Assembly: GCF_014852685.1 (NCBI RefSeq) | Contig: NZ_JACZDF010000001.1 | Location: forward strand, 124,001-188,000 | Source of the DNA: Flavimobilis rhizosphaerae | Lineage (GTDB): Bacteria; Actinomycetota; Actinomycetes; Actinomycetales; Cellulomonadaceae | Length of the DNA stretch: 64,000 nucleotides | Direction: 5' to 3' | In this document: positions 1-8,733 of the stretch, in pieces | Layout: each line of letters starts with the position of its first letter | Position numbering within the stretch: the stretch's first letter is position 1 | The notes under the pieces: model-generated | Seen by the model: only the letters and a program-made list of their open reading frames with translations | Told to the model about the DNA's origin: nothing | Database searches by the model: none | Made by a program: the position numbers and the translations under genes

Positions 1-557
1 AGCACGCGGCATTCATGGAGGAAGCCACGTCGCTGTTCCGCGGCGCGGGATACCTCGCGTTCGACGTCGAGCGCGGTCTGCCCCTGCCCGACGGCGAGGG
101 CGGCCGCCGACACGCGGCGATCGCCGCCCCGTACGCGCATGTCACCGCACCCTTGCGCAGGCTCGTCGACCGGTTTGGCCTCGCGATCTGCGTCGCGCTG
201 TGCGCGGGCGAGGACGTGCCGCCCGCGATCCGCGAGGGTCTCGCGGGCCTTCCCGAGATCATGTCGTCGACCGGACGCCGAGCCGGTGCGTTCGAGCGAG
301 GGTGCCTCGACGCGGTCGAGGCCGCTGTGCTGCGTGGCCGGGTCGGCGAGGTCTTCGACGCCGTGTGCCTCGAGGCGAACGAGCCGGGGACGAAGGGTGA
401 GATCCTCATCGCCGATCCTGCGGTCCGCGCGAAGGTGACCGGAACTGGTCTTGAGCCGGGGGAGCGCACGAAGGTGCGCCTCACCGTCGCGGACGTCGCC
501 GCGCGCACGGTGCGCTTCGAGACGCTCGCAGTGCCGGCCCCGACCCACGACTCGTAG
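1..557 (+). CDS. RNB-domain exoribonuclease (RNase II/R family), 3' part only
   Basis: The reading frame is open from the window edge (first full codon at base 3), so the N-terminus and most of the catalytic RNB domain lie outside the window. The visible 184 residues contain the late RNB motif YAHVTAPLRRLVDRF (about bases 138-182), typical of the C-terminal side of the RNase II/R catalytic core, followed by a small domain resembling the basic C-terminal region of actinobacterial members. These enzymes are processive 3'-5' exoribonucleases acting on mRNA or stable RNA in the cytoplasm. The catalytic aspartates are not visible, so activity cannot be judged. The stop codon at 555-557 lies inside the left arm of an inverted repeat that probably ends transcription. 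The family assignment is firm; the exact subtype is not. Confidence 0.85.
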   Translation, partial: HAAFMEEATSLFRGAGYLAFDVERGLPLPDGEGGRRHAAIAAPYAHVTAPLRRLVDRFGLAICVALCAGEDVPPAIREGLAGLPEIMSSTGRRAGAFERGCLDAVEAAVLRGRVGEVFDAVCLEANEPGTKGEILIADPAVRAKVTGTGLEPGERTKVRLTVADVAARTVRFETLAVPAPTHDS

Positions 558-598
558 GGTCTGAGCACCGTTCGATGGTGCTGGGGCCCTACGAGTCG
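548..598. terminator. Nested inverted repeat, probable bidirectional terminator (family copy 1)
   Basis: Outer arms CGACTCGTAGGG (548-559) and CCCTACGAGTCG (587-598) match perfectly over 12 bp. An inner hairpin AGCACC/GGTGCT (564-569 / 577-582) surrounds a TTCGA-containing loop. It lies between the convergent ribonuclease and SCP2-like genes and overlaps the ribonuclease stop codon. Related copies with the same flanks occur near 8.6 kb and 27.5 kb. There is no strong T-tract, as is common in actinobacteria. Confidence 0.6.
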
Positions 599-610
599 GG
601 GAGATCCCGG

Positions 611-982
611 TCAGCGGGGGCGGGCCGCCTGGAGCGGAAGAAGCCGCGAGATGTCCGCACGGGTCCCCGACGGACGCAGACGACCGTCAGCGACGGCGTC
701 CTCCCACATCACCGTCCCTGTGACGAGCCCGAGCCACGTCTGGGGGTCCGTCTCCACGACGTTCGGCGGGGTGTCGCGGGTGTGTCGCGGCCCCTCGATC
801 GCCTGGACCGCCCCGTCCGGCGGCACCCGCACCTCGACCGCGTGCCCGGGTTCGATCTCGGCGATCTCCTCGAGCGTGAAGCGCACGGCGGTGCGTCGTG
901 CGGCGCGGTCGTCGGGGTTCTCACGCCAACGGGCGAGAGCCGCATGGCCTGCGGCGGGGTCGGTGCGTCGTCGGGCGGGCAT
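611..982 (-). CDS. SCP2-like sterol carrier family protein
   Basis: This 123-residue cytoplasmic protein has the layout of the short actinobacterial 'sterol carrier family protein': a basic N-terminus (MPARRRTDP), then one compact alpha/beta domain with the segments VRFTLEEIAEIEPGHAVEVR and ETDPQTWLGLVTGT. The last resembles the SCP2 pattern in which a conserved W precedes a lipid-pocket helix. The ATG at 982 fits the usual N-terminus. It is divergent from the membrane-protein gene that starts at 1021 and convergent with the ribonuclease. A lipid- or small-hydrophobic-molecule-binding role is known for the fold, but the ligand in these bacterial forms is unknown. Confidence 0.7.
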   Translation of the reverse strand: MPARRRTDPAAGHAALARWRENPDDRAARRTAVRFTLEEIAEIEPGHAVEVRVPPDGAVQAIEGPRHTRDTPPNVVETDPQTWLGLVTGTVMWEDAVADGRLRPSGTRADISRLLPLQAARPR

Positions 983-1020
983 GCTCCGATCGTAGGCGCG
1001 CGGGAGGCTAGGGTCAGGGG

Positions 1021-1557
1021 GTGAGCACGACGCCTGCCGACCAGCCCGAGCCGATCCGCCCCGCGGACGAGAACCACGACATCCCGTCGTCGCCGTCCGG
1101 CACCGACGAGTCTGCTGCCGACGTGCACAGCATCGACGGATCCGACGGGGCCGCGGCCAGCACCCCCGAGGACGGTGCCTCCGCGCCCGAGGCCCCCGAG
1201 GCTGCCGACCTCGTGTCCGAGCGCGCCGCTTCCTCGGTGCTCAGCTTCGAGACGGGCGAGGACCCTGGGGCGGACGAGGCCCCCGCGACCCTCACTGCTT
1301 ACCCGGATGCGGCGCACCCCGTGGTGCTCGACCGCGACACGATCCGACGGGCACCACGCTTCGGGCGGTTCGCGCTCGCGGCGGTGCTCGGCGGGCTGCT
1401 GCTGGGCGTCATCGTCGGCTACGTGATCTTCCCGGCCTCCCACCCGGGCTGGTCGCGCACGATCTTCGCGTTCGAGGTCATGCTCGTGACGCTCGCGGTG
1501 ACGCTGCTCGTCGCGCTGGCGTCGGACAGGCGCTCCCGCCGCCCCCGCCGCCGCTGA
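1021..1557 (+). CDS. Hypothetical membrane protein with acidic N-terminal region
   Basis: I do not recognise a family. The protein (178 residues) begins at GTG 1021 and has about 110 residues of low-complexity Pro/Glu/Asp/Ala-rich sequence, probably disordered. Two hydrophobic helices follow, roughly residues 119-140 (FALAAVLGGLLLGVIVGYVIF) and 148-168, and then an Arg-rich tail (RRSRRPRRR). The basic tail suggests a cytosolic C-terminus. It is transcribed divergently from the SCP2-like gene with only about 38 bp between starts, so both promoters overlap. Downstream lies the 41-bp repeat array, without another gene on this strand. Confidence 0.6.
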   Translation: MSTTPADQPEPIRPADENHDIPSSPSGTDESAADVHSIDGSDGAAASTPEDGASAPEAPEAADLVSERAASSVLSFETGEDPGADEAPATLTAYPDAAHPVVLDRDTIRRAPRFGRFALAAVLGGLLLGVIVGYVIFPASHPGWSRTIFAFEVMLVTLAVTLLVALASDRRSRRPRRR

Positions 1558-1560
1558 AGT

Positions 1561-1905
1561 GTTCCGATAGCCGATCCGACCACGCGGCCGGCACCTGGCC
1601 AGTCCTCGATCGCGGATCCGTTCGTCTGACCTGTACCGATCCGCTATCCGTGGAGTACCGCCGATGGTGTGCTGCACCGATCGGCTATCCACGGGGTGGT
1701 GTCGGTGGTGTGCTGCACCGATCGGCTATCCACGGGGTGGTGGCGGTGGTGTGCTGCACGGATCGGCTATCCACGGGGTGGTGGCGGTGGTGTGCTGCAC
1801 CGATCGGCTATCCACGGGGTGGTGGCGGTGGTGTGCTGCATGGATCGGCTATCGACAGGCAAGCGGGGCAGGGGTGTGCTGTGCGGATCGGCTATCCGCA
1901 CCCTT
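1561..1905. repeat. 41-bp tandem repeat array with flanking GATAGC-type motifs
   Basis: The segment TGCTGCA recurs at 1670, 1711, 1752, 1793 and 1834, an exact 41-bp period, with a degenerate sixth copy (TGCTGTG at 1877). Each unit carries GATCGGCTATCCACGGGG followed by a GGTGGTGGCGGTGG tract. Inverted or partial versions of the same core lie just left of the array: CGATAGCCGATCCG at 1565-1578 and CCGATCCGCTATCCG at 1637-1651. All three forward frames stay open because 41 is not a multiple of three and no stop occurs in the unit; I do not think any is a gene. The array sits between convergent genes. Confidence 0.85.
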
Positions 1906-1931
1906 CGCGGGCGTGCGCGGAGCCCGTGGAC

Positions 1932-2906
1932 TCAGACCGCGAGCGTGAGCGCGTGCGGGGCCGGCCGCAGCCACACCGTCGAGCCCGCCTCCGCGCCGAG
2001 CGTCCTCGACTCCGCGCGCGTGAGCGTCACGGTCGTCGGCGCCGCGTCGGGCACACCCACGAGCGCGACGTCGAGACGCACCTCGAAGCCCACGCGCAGC
2101 GCGCGCACGACACGTCCCTCGGTTGACGCGAGACCCGCGGGCGGCTCCGTGAACACGTGGACGTCGTGCGGGCGCACGAGCCTCCCGCTGAGTTCCGTCA
2201 CCGGCCCGAGGAACCCCATGACAAAGCGGTTCGCGGGGGCGTCGTAGAGGTCGTCGGGCGACCCGACCTGCTCGACGCGCCCCTCGTTGACGACGACGAT
2301 CTCGTCGGCGACCTCGAGCGCCTCCTCCTGGTCGTGCGTGACGAAGACGGTCGTCACGGGCACCTCGTCGTGGAGGTGCCGCAGCCAGTCGCGCAGCTCC
2401 TTGCGGACCTTTGCGTCGAGGGCGCCGAACGGCTCGTCGAGCAGCAGCACGGACGGCCGCACGGCGAGGGCGCGCGCGAGCGCCATGCGCTGACGTTGCC
2501 CGCCGGAGAGCTGCGACGGCTTGCGGTCGGCGAACTGCTGCAGGTGCACGAGCCGCAGGAGCTCGTCGACGCGCTCGCGGATCTCCTCCTTGGGCGTCTT
2601 GCGGATCTCGAGGCCGAACGCCACGTTCTTCGCGACCGTCATGTGCTTGAACGCGGCGTAGTGCTGGAAGACGAAGCCGACGTTGCGCTTCTGCGCGGGC
2701 TCGTGCGTCGCGTCGCGACCCTCGATCGACACGGAGCCGGAGTCGGCGGTCTCGAGCCCCGCGATGATGCGCAGGAGGGTCGACTTGCCGCCGCCCGACG
2801 GCCCGAGCAGGGCGGTGAGCTGGCCGGTCGGGATCGACACGGAGACGTCGTCGAGCGCGACGAAGTCACCGAAGCGCTTGGTGGCGTTGCGGACCTCGAT
2901 GCTCAT
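1932..2906 (-). CDS. cysA: Sulfate/thiosulfate ABC transporter ATP-binding protein
   Basis: This 324-residue ABC ATPase has all expected motifs: Walker A GPSGGGKS (residues 35-42), a Q-loop within FVFQHYAAF, the signature LSGGQRQR, Walker B SVLLLDEP and the switch histidine in [14 protein letters not shown]. The segment [12 protein letters not shown] and a C-terminal TOBE-like regulatory domain (about residues 240-324) are characteristic of CysA. It energises sulfate or thiosulfate import through the two permeases encoded just upstream (CysW, CysT) with the lipoprotein SbP. The ATG at 2906 is preceded by AGGAG. It is the last gene of a four-gene minus-strand operon. Confidence 0.95.
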   Translation of the reverse strand: MSIEVRNATKRFGDFVALDDVSVSIPTGQLTALLGPSGGGKSTLLRIIAGLETADSGSVSIEGRDATHEPAQKRNVGFVFQHYAAFKHMTVAKNVAFGLEIRKTPKEEIRERVDELLRLVHLQQFADRKPSQLSGGQRQRMALARALAVRPSVLLLDEPFGALDAKVRKELRDWLRHLHDEVPVTTVFVTHDQEEALEVADEIVVVNEGRVEQVGSPDDLYDAPANRFVMGFLGPVTELSGRLVRPHDVHVFTEPPAGLASTEGRVVRALRVGFEVRLDVALVGVPDAAPTTVTLTRAESRTLGAEAGSTVWLRPAPHALTLAV

Positions 2907-2952
2907 GGCTGCTCCTGAGGGGCTGGGCGGGCGGGACGGATGGTGAGGAGGC

Positions 2953-3768
2953 TCATCGTGCGTTCCCGTGGGCGGGCCGCAGGTAGGTGACGAGGGTGAT
3001 GCACGCGACGGACACCGCCGCGAGGAGGAAGGCGACGGCGTACGCGGTCGCGTGGTCGAAGTCGTGGTACCGCTGCTCGACGAGGAGTGTCGCGGTCTGG
3101 GTGCGGCCCTCGAGGTTCCCGGAGACGATCTTCACGGCGCCGAACTCGCCGAGGGAGCGGGCGAGGGTGAGGACGACGCCGTAGACGAGCGCCCACCGGA
3201 TCGACGGCAGCGTGATGCGCCAGAACGTCTGGAGGCTGTTCGCGCCGAGGGATCGGGCGGCCTGGACCTCGTCGGTGCCGATCTCCTCGAGGACGGGCAC
3301 GACCTCGCGGACGACGAGGGGCAGGGAGACGAACGCGGTCGCGAGGACGATGCCGAGGGGTGCGAAGAGGACGTCGACGCCCGCTCCCGTGAGCCAGGGG
3401 CCGAACCAGTCGCCCCGAGGCCCGTAGGCGAGGACGATCGCGAGCCCGACGACGACCGGCGACACTGACAGGGGCAGGTCGATGAGCGCGGACAGGAGCC
3501 GCTTGCCGCGGAAGTCGGTGCGCACGAGCAGGAGGGAGATCCCGACGCCGAAGACGGTGTTGAGGAGCGTCGCCTGGAGCGCGACGGACACGGTGAGCTT
3601 GAGCGAGAAGACGACGGTCGGGTCGGTCAGCGCGTCGCGCAGGGCGGTGAGTCCGTCGGTGAAGGTCGCGCGGACGACGAGGCTCACGGGCCAGCCGACG
3701 AGCAGCACGAGGTAGACGATGACGACGGTGCGCAGCGTGAGGCGCACCCAGGGGCTAGTGCGTGCCAC
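2953..3768 (-). CDS. cysW: Sulfate ABC transporter permease CysW
   Basis: The 271-residue inner-membrane permease has about six predicted helices and the binding-protein-dependent transport (EAA) loop, visible as [20 protein letters not shown], where the ATPase docks. The text [17 protein letters not shown] and [17 protein letters not shown] is typical of CysW. The GTG start at 3768 overlaps the end of cysT by 14 nt, so translation is probably coupled. It pairs with CysT to form the heterodimeric channel. The gap to cysA is 46 nt. Confidence 0.93.
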   Translation of the reverse strand: MARTSPWVRLTLRTVVIVYLVLLVGWPVSLVVRATFTDGLTALRDALTDPTVVFSLKLTVSVALQATLLNTVFGVGISLLLVRTDFRGKRLLSALIDLPLSVSPVVVGLAIVLAYGPRGDWFGPWLTGAGVDVLFAPLGIVLATAFVSLPLVVREVVPVLEEIGTDEVQAARSLGANSLQTFWRITLPSIRWALVYGVVLTLARSLGEFGAVKIVSGNLEGRTQTATLLVEQRYHDFDHATAYAVAFLLAAVSVACITLVTYLRPAHGNAR

Positions 3769-4639
3769 GGTTCACCACCCGGCGCTGGAGGATGTCGAGC
3801 GTGAGGAGCGCGACGAGGGAGACGCCAAGGAGGACGGTCGCGACGGCGGCGGCCGACGTCTGGTCGCCGTTCTCGAGGTAGGCGAGGATCCGGACGGACG
3901 CGACCTCGGTGCGCATCGGGAGGTTGCCCGAGAGCAGGACGAGCGAGCCGTACTCGGAGATGCCGCGCGCGAAGGACAGGGAGGCGCCCGCGGCGATCGC
4001 GGGGACGAGCGCGGGCAGGACGATACGGCGCAGGACGGTGAACGGGCGGGCGCCGAGGGAGGCGGCGGCCTCCTCGACGTCGCGGTCGAGCTCGGCGAGG
4101 ACGGGCTGGACGGTGCGGACGACGAACGGCAGGGTGACGAACGCGAGGGCGAGGGTCACGGACCACTGCGTGTTGGCGACGTTGACGCCGACGGGGCTCG
4201 TCGGGCCGTAGAGGGTGAGGAGGACGAGGCCTGCGACGATCGTCGGCAGCGCGAAGGGGATGTCGATGACGATCTCGAGGATGCGTCGGCCCGGGAAAGG
4301 GTCGCGGACGAGCACCCAGGCGATGACGGTGCCCATGACGGCGTTGAGCACGGTGACGCCGAGCGCGTTGAGGACGGTGAGGCGGATCGCGGCGGCGGTC
4401 TGCGGGGTCGTGAGGGCGCGCGCGAAGGCGTCCCAGCCGCCCTGGGAGGTCTCGACGACGACAGCGACGAGGGGGATGAGCGCGAGGATCGAGAACCATA
4501 GGACGCCGACGCCGAGGCCGACGCGCGAGGCGGGGGTGAGGGCGCGCGGGCCGCGGCTCCGGCGGGGACGGCGGGGCCGGGGCGCGGCCGTCCCCGCCGG
4601 GCTGGCGGGGGCGTCGGCCGGTGCGAGAGTGGTCGTCAC
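3755..4639 (-). CDS. cysT: Sulfate ABC transporter permease CysT (CysU)
   Basis: A 294-residue permease with a basic, Pro/Ala-rich cytoplasmic N-terminus (about 35 residues), six hydrophobic segments and an EAA motif in VEEAAASLGARPFTVLRRI. LYGPTSPVGVNVANTQWSVTLALAF... is characteristic of CysT. The GTG start at 4639 overlaps the stop of the binding-protein gene (GTGA), and its 3' end overlaps cysW, so the operon order is sbp-cysT-cysW-cysA. It acts in the cytoplasmic membrane, passing sulfate or thiosulfate. Confidence 0.93.
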   Translation of the reverse strand: MTTTLAPADAPASPAGTAAPRPRRPRRSRGPRALTPASRVGLGVGVLWFSILALIPLVAVVVETSQGGWDAFARALTTPQTAAAIRLTVLNALGVTVLNAVMGTVIAWVLVRDPFPGRRILEIVIDIPFALPTIVAGLVLLTLYGPTSPVGVNVANTQWSVTLALAFVTLPFVVRTVQPVLAELDRDVEEAAASLGARPFTVLRRIVLPALVPAIAAGASLSFARGISEYGSLVLLSGNLPMRTEVASVRILAYLENGDQTSAAAVATVLLGVSLVALLTLDILQRRVVNRGTH

Positions 4640-5673
4640 GAGGTGCCCTTCTCCTGCTGGATGCGGGTGACGAGTCCGTCATCGGCGAAGAACCGGGCGT
4701 TGACGTCCGACCATCCGCCGAGGTCGGCGATGGTGAAGAGCTTCGACGGTGCGGGGAACGGGTCGGCCGGGTCGTTCGCGCCGGGGACGTTGAGGTCGCC
4801 GACGTCGACGAGGGGGCGGAAGCCCTTCGATGCGAAGATCTTCTGCCCGGCGGGGGAGTGGACGAAGTCGAGGTACTGCTGCCCGCGCGGGTCGGCGTTC
4901 TTCGTCACGGCGGCGGGGTTCTCGATGAGGAGGGTCGCGTCGGGCACGACGTACTCGAAGGTCTCACCCTGCTGGCGGGCGAGGATCGCCTCGTTCTCGT
5001 AGCTGAGGAGGACGTCGCCCGTCCCGGAGGTAAAAGCGGTCGTGGCGTCGCGTCCCGAGCCGGGGAGCGCGGCGACGTGATCGAAGAGGTTGCGCAGGTA
5101 GGTCTCGCCGTCGGCCTCGGTGCCGTCCGCGACGGCGGCGCCGTAGGCGGCGAGGATGTTCCAGCGCGCGGATCCGGAGGACCCGGGGTTGGGGGTGACG
5201 ACGGCGACGTCGTCGCGTACGAGGTCGTCCCAGCCGCGGATGTTCTTGGGGTTGCCGGCGCGGACGACGAGGACGACGACGGACGTCGAGAGGATGCCGG
5301 CGTGGGGGCCGTCGTCCCAGGTGTCGGCGACGAGCCCGGCGTCGACGAGGCGCGTGAGGTCGCCCTCGAGGGAGAGGTGGACGACGTCGGCGTCGAGGCC
5401 GCTCGCGACGGCGCGTGACTGGTCGCCGGACGCGCCGTACGAGGTGGTCCACGTCGTGCCGTCGCCCGGGGCGGTCGCGGCGAAGGCCTTCTGGGCCTCA
5501 TCGTGCGCGGCCTTGGGGACGGCGAAGCCGACGAGCGAGAGCGGCGCGTCGGACGTGCCGGGGGCGGCGGCGCCGCCGATCGGCTCGGGGCTGCAGGCGC
5601 CGAGTGCCAGCGTCGTGAGGATGGCGACGGCCGTGGCCGTCGCCGCGCTCCTGCGGCGGTCTCGTGCGGGCAT
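4636..5673 (-). CDS. Sulfate-binding lipoprotein (Sbp/CysP family)
   Basis: The 345-residue protein starts with a lipoprotein signal: basic MPARDRRR, a hydrophobic core and lipobox LGAC with Cys27 as the acylated residue. The mature part matches periplasmic-type sulfate-binding proteins: a TSYGASGDQSRAV segment (S-x-G-x-S-x-Q ligand loop), TPNPGSSGSARWNILAAYGAA and SYENEAILARQ. It captures sulfate (or thiosulfate) outside the membrane for CysT/W/A. The ATG at 5673 is preceded by GGAAGGA about 8 nt away. It is the first gene of the operon and is divergent from purF. Confidence 0.93.
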   Translation of the reverse strand: MPARDRRRSAATATAVAILTTLALGACSPEPIGGAAAPGTSDAPLSLVGFAVPKAAHDEAQKAFAATAPGDGTTWTTSYGASGDQSRAVASGLDADVVHLSLEGDLTRLVDAGLVADTWDDGPHAGILSTSVVVLVVRAGNPKNIRGWDDLVRDDVAVVTPNPGSSGSARWNILAAYGAAVADGTEADGETYLRNLFDHVAALPGSGRDATTAFTSGTGDVLLSYENEAILARQQGETFEYVVPDATLLIENPAAVTKNADPRGQQYLDFVHSPAGQKIFASKGFRPLVDVGDLNVPGANDPADPFPAPSKLFTIADLGGWSDVNARFFADDGLVTRIQQEKGTS

Positions 5674-5876
5674 GTCCTGATCCTTCCGGCGGGCCCGTGG
5701 CTCGGGCCGGTGTCGAGGAACGTACGGCCTTCCCGACCAGAACGCTCCAGATCGAAGCGTCCGTTTTGAATCCTGAGACGCGAGGCCGCCGACCTGGGAC
5801 GAGGTCCGCCGCGGCCCCCGCGGTCCGCATGCTGGCGCCCTGCCGTGGCCCGTGGGCGCTGTGGGACACTTCTCCC
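5674..5876. promoter_or_regulatory. Divergent promoter region between the sulfate operon and purF
   Basis: About 200 bp lie between the two start codons. The most AT-rich stretch is around 5755-5775. A short inverted repeat, ACGCT-N9-AGCGT (5741-5745 / 5755-5759), lies where a minus-strand promoter would be and could be an operator for sulfur control. This is inference from position only. I looked for a riboswitch or leader peptide here and saw none. Confidence 0.35.
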
Positions 5877-7421
5877 GTGGCGCTGCGTGGAGACGGACGA
5901 CTGAATCACGACCTCATGCCCGACGAGAAGGGTCCGCAGGACGCCTGCGGCGTCTTCGGCGTCTGGGCCCCCGGTGAGGAGGTCGCCAAGCTCGCGTACT
6001 TCGGGCTCTACGCGCTCCAGCACCGCGGTCAGGAGTCGGCGGGTATCGCGACGAGCAACGGCTCGCAGATCCTCGTCTACAAGGACATGGGGCTCGTCTC
6101 GCAGGTGTTCGACGAGACCGCGCTCGACGCGCTCCGCGGCCACATCGCCCTCGGCCACTGCCGTTACTCGACGACGGGCGGGGTGACCTGGGAAAACGCG
6201 CAGCCGACGCTCGGCGCGACGTCGTCGGGCACCGTCGCCCTCGCCCACAACGGCAACCTCGTCAACTCCGCCGAGCTCCTCGAGCTCGTCACCGAGCGCT
6301 ACGGCCAGCAGGCGCGCGGCGAGCTCGCGCGCGGCAACACGACCGACACCGCGCTCGTCACCGCGCTCTTCCACGGTGACGAGGACCACACGCTCGAGCA
6401 GACGGCCCTTGAGGTCTTGCCGAAGCTCCGCGGCGCGTTCTCGCTCGTCTTCATGGACGAGCACACGCTCTACGCGGCACGTGACCCGCAGGGCGTGCGC
6501 CCCCTCGTCCTCGGCCGCCTCGAGCGCGGCTGGGTCGTCGCCTCCGAGACGAGCGCCCTCGACATCGTCGGCGCCTCGTTCGTCCGCGAGGTCGAGCCCG
6601 GAGAGATGATCACGATCGACGGCGACGGCCTGCGCTCGCAGCGCTTCGCCGAGGTCAAGCGCGCCGGCTGTGTCTTCGAGTACGTCTACCTCGCGCGCCC
6701 CGACACCTCGATCTCGGGCCGTTCGGTCCACGCCGCGCGCGTCGAGATGGGCCGCCGCCTCGCCGCCGAGCACCCCGTCGACGCGGACCTCGTCATCCCC
6801 GTCCCCGAGTCCGGTACGCCCGCCGCCGTCGGCTACGCACAGGGCTCGGGCATCCCCTTCGGCCAGGGCCTCACGAAGAACGCCTACGTCGGGCGTACGT
6901 TCATCCAGCCGTCCGACACCCTGCGCCAGCTCGGCATCCGCCTCAAGCTCAACCCGCTGCGCGACATCATCCGCGGCAAGCGGCTCGTCGTTGTCGACGA
7001 CTCGATCGTCCGCGGCAACACTCAGCGCGCCCTCGTCCGCATGCTCCGCGAGGCTGGCGCGGCCGAGGTCCACATCCGGATCTCTGCGCCGCCCGTCAAG
7101 TGGCCCTGCTTCTACGGCATCGACTTCGCGTCGCGCGCCGAGCTCATCGCCAACGGCCTCGACACCGACGCGATCGCGAGCTCGCTCGGCGCCGACTCCC
7201 TCGGCTACATCTCGCTCGAGGGCATGATCGAGGCGACCGAGCAGCCTCGCGAGAAGCTCTGCACCGCATGCTTCACGGGCGACTACCCGATCGACCTTCC
7301 GTCCGACGACAAGCTCGGCAAGAACCTCCTCGAGCCCCCGGCCGCCCTCGGTGAGCCCGAAGCCGGCCTGCGCCACCTCACCGTCGGCGCGGGCGGTGCA
7401 ACCGCCCTCGACCACCCCTGA
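5877..7421 (+). CDS. purF: Amidophosphoribosyltransferase
   Basis: PurF catalyses the first step of de novo purine synthesis, transferring glutamine-derived ammonia to PRPP. The frame is open further upstream, but the GTG at 5877 gives the standard actinobacterial N-terminus (VALRGDGRLNHDLMPDEKG) and a 514-residue protein. The glutaminase nucleophile is Cys24 in DACGVFGVW, so a short propeptide is removed. Further signs are the LQHRGQESAGI motif, the PRPP loop VVDDSIVRGNT (around residue 372) and cysteines in AGCVFEYVYLARPD and CTACFTGDYPID that match the iron-sulfur type of PurF. It is followed 71 bp later by purM. No strong Shine-Dalgarno precedes the GTG, so the mRNA could be leaderless. 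Confidence 0.95.
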   Translation: MALRGDGRLNHDLMPDEKGPQDACGVFGVWAPGEEVAKLAYFGLYALQHRGQESAGIATSNGSQILVYKDMGLVSQVFDETALDALRGHIALGHCRYSTTGGVTWENAQPTLGATSSGTVALAHNGNLVNSAELLELVTERYGQQARGELARGNTTDTALVTALFHGDEDHTLEQTALEVLPKLRGAFSLVFMDEHTLYAARDPQGVRPLVLGRLERGWVVASETSALDIVGASFVREVEPGEMITIDGDGLRSQRFAEVKRAGCVFEYVYLARPDTSISGRSVHAARVEMGRRLAAEHPVDADLVIPVPESGTPAAVGYAQGSGIPFGQGLTKNAYVGRTFIQPSDTLRQLGIRLKLNPLRDIIRGKRLVVVDDSIVRGNTQRALVRMLREAGAAEVHIRISAPPVKWPCFYGIDFASRAELIANGLDTDAIASSLGADSLGYISLEGMIEATEQPREKLCTACFTGDYPIDLPSDDKLGKNLLEPPAALGEPEAGLRHLTVGAGGATALDHP

Positions 7422-7492
7422 CCACGGCCGGCCCGGCCGGCACCGCCCGGCCCGTGGGAACCCCGCGGGCGGACACGACCAAGGAGAGCCAC

Positions 7493-8596
7493 ATGACCGA
7501 GCCGATCACCTACGCCGCCGCAGGCGTCGACACGGAGGCCGGTGACAAGGCCGTCGAGCTCATGAAGGACGCGGTGCGCAAGACGCACGGCCCCGAGGTC
7601 CTCGGTGGTGTCGGTGGCTTCGCCGGATTGTTCGACGCGTCCGCGCTCGTCGGGTACACGCGGCCCCTGCTCGCGACGTCCACGGACGGCGTCGGTACGA
7701 AGGTCGCGATCGCGCAGGCCATGGACAAGCACGACACGATTGGCCACGACCTCGTCGGCATGGTCGTCGACGACATCGTCGTCGTGGGTGCCAAGCCGCT
7801 CTTCATGACGGACTACATCGCGTGCGGCAAGCTCGTGCCCGAGCGCATCGCGGACATCGTCCGCGGCATCGCCGAGGCGTGCGAGATCGCCGGCACGGCT
7901 CTCGTCGGCGGCGAGACCGCCGAGCACCCGGGCCTGCTCGGCGTCGACGAGTACGACGTCGCGGGTGCCGCGACGGGCGTCGTCGAGGCCGAGCGGATGC
8001 TCGGCCCGGACCGCGTGCGCGTGGGAGACGTCCTCATCGCGCTCGCGTCGTCGGGACTGCACTCGAACGGCTACTCGCTCGTCCGTGCTGTCGTCCGGCA
8101 CGCTGGCTGGGAGCTTGACCGTCACGTCGACGAGCTCGGCCGCACGCTCGGTGAGGAGCTGCTCGAGCCGACGAAGGTCTACGCGTCCGACTGCCTTGCG
8201 CTCGCCGCCGACGAGGCTGCTGACGTCCACGCGTTCACGCATGTCACGGGGGGCGGACTCGCGGCGAACCTCGCGCGCGTCCTGCCTGCCGGGCTCGTCG
8301 CGACGGTCGACCGTGGCTCGTGGGAGGTGCCCGCGATCTTCCAGCTCGTGCGCGAGCTCGGCAGCGTGCCGCGTGGTGACCTCGAGAACACGCTCAACCT
8401 TGGCGTGGGCATGGTCGCGATCGTCGGTGCCGAGGGAGCCGACGCGGCGCTCGAGCGCTGCCGCGCGCTCGGGCTTGACGCGTGGGTGCTCGGCGAGGTG
8501 GCGGAGCTCACGGACGAGACGTCGCGGGGGAACCTCGTCGCGGGCACGAAGGGCGTCCAGGCGGGCGCGGTGCTTCTCACGGGCGACTACCGCTGA
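7493..8596 (+). CDS. purM: Phosphoribosylformylglycinamidine cyclo-ligase (AIR synthetase)
   Basis: PurM closes the imidazole ring to form AIR, the fifth step of purine synthesis, using ATP. The 367-residue protein has YAAAGVD at the N-terminus, STDGVGTK (ATP/Mg-binding), HDLVGMVVDDI, the conserved GETAEHPG and the C-terminal FTHVTGGGLAANLAR typical of PurM. The ATG at 7493 has an ideal AAGGAG at 7481-7486; an upstream in-frame codon at 7454 lacks one. It is probably co-transcribed with purF. Two inverted repeats follow, at about 8.62 and 8.69 kb. Confidence 0.96.
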   Translation: MTEPITYAAAGVDTEAGDKAVELMKDAVRKTHGPEVLGGVGGFAGLFDASALVGYTRPLLATSTDGVGTKVAIAQAMDKHDTIGHDLVGMVVDDIVVVGAKPLFMTDYIACGKLVPERIADIVRGIAEACEIAGTALVGGETAEHPGLLGVDEYDVAGAATGVVEAERMLGPDRVRVGDVLIALASSGLHSNGYSLVRAVVRHAGWELDRHVDELGRTLGEELLEPTKVYASDCLALAADEAADVHAFTHVTGGGLAANLARVLPAGLVATVDRGSWEVPAIFQLVRELGSVPRGDLENTLNLGVGMVAIVGAEGADAALERCRALGLDAWVLGEVAELTDETSRGNLVAGTKGVQAGAVLLTGDYR

Positions 8597-8610
8597 TCCC
8601 GATCCTGGCT

Positions 8611-8656
8611 CGTGGCGTCTGAGCACCGTTCGACGGTGCTCACGACCGACGAGTCG
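8611..8656. terminator. Inverted repeat, degenerate member of the CGACTCGT/ACGAGTCGGG family
   Basis: The core hairpin is AGCACCG (8622-8628) and CGGTGCT (8634-8640) around TTCGA. It is nearly identical to the core at 564-582. The outer arms are degenerate, but ACGAGTCGGG is kept on the right (8649-8658). It lies 25 bp after the purM stop. Confidence 0.5.
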
Positions 8657-8674
8657 GGGACACCGTGCAGCAAC

Positions 8675-8705
8675 GAGGAGCGCCGCCCGGCGGGCGGCGC
8701 TCCTC
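8675..8705. terminator. GC-rich hairpin between convergent purM and DUF3073 genes
   Basis: Arms GAGGAGCGCCGCCC (8675-8688) and GGGCGGCGCTCCTC (8692-8705) pair perfectly over 14 bp with a 3-nt centre. The location between two convergent genes suggests a bidirectional terminator. Confidence 0.7.
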
Positions 8706-8733
8706 AGTCATGCTCCGACGGACGGACCGGCGC

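Noticed and set aside
1660-1905. Possible CRISPR array
   Set aside because: The period is 41 bp with near-identical units throughout; there are no unique spacers and no cas genes.
1650-2247. Three overlapping plus-strand frames through the 41-bp array
   Set aside because: All frames lack stops only because the repeat unit lacks them; there is no ribosome site and they run antisense into cysA.
4905-7415. 836-codon minus-strand frame across the sulfate-binding gene and purF
   Set aside because: It runs antisense through purF and in a wrong frame through the sulfate-binding gene; both real genes have clear motifs.
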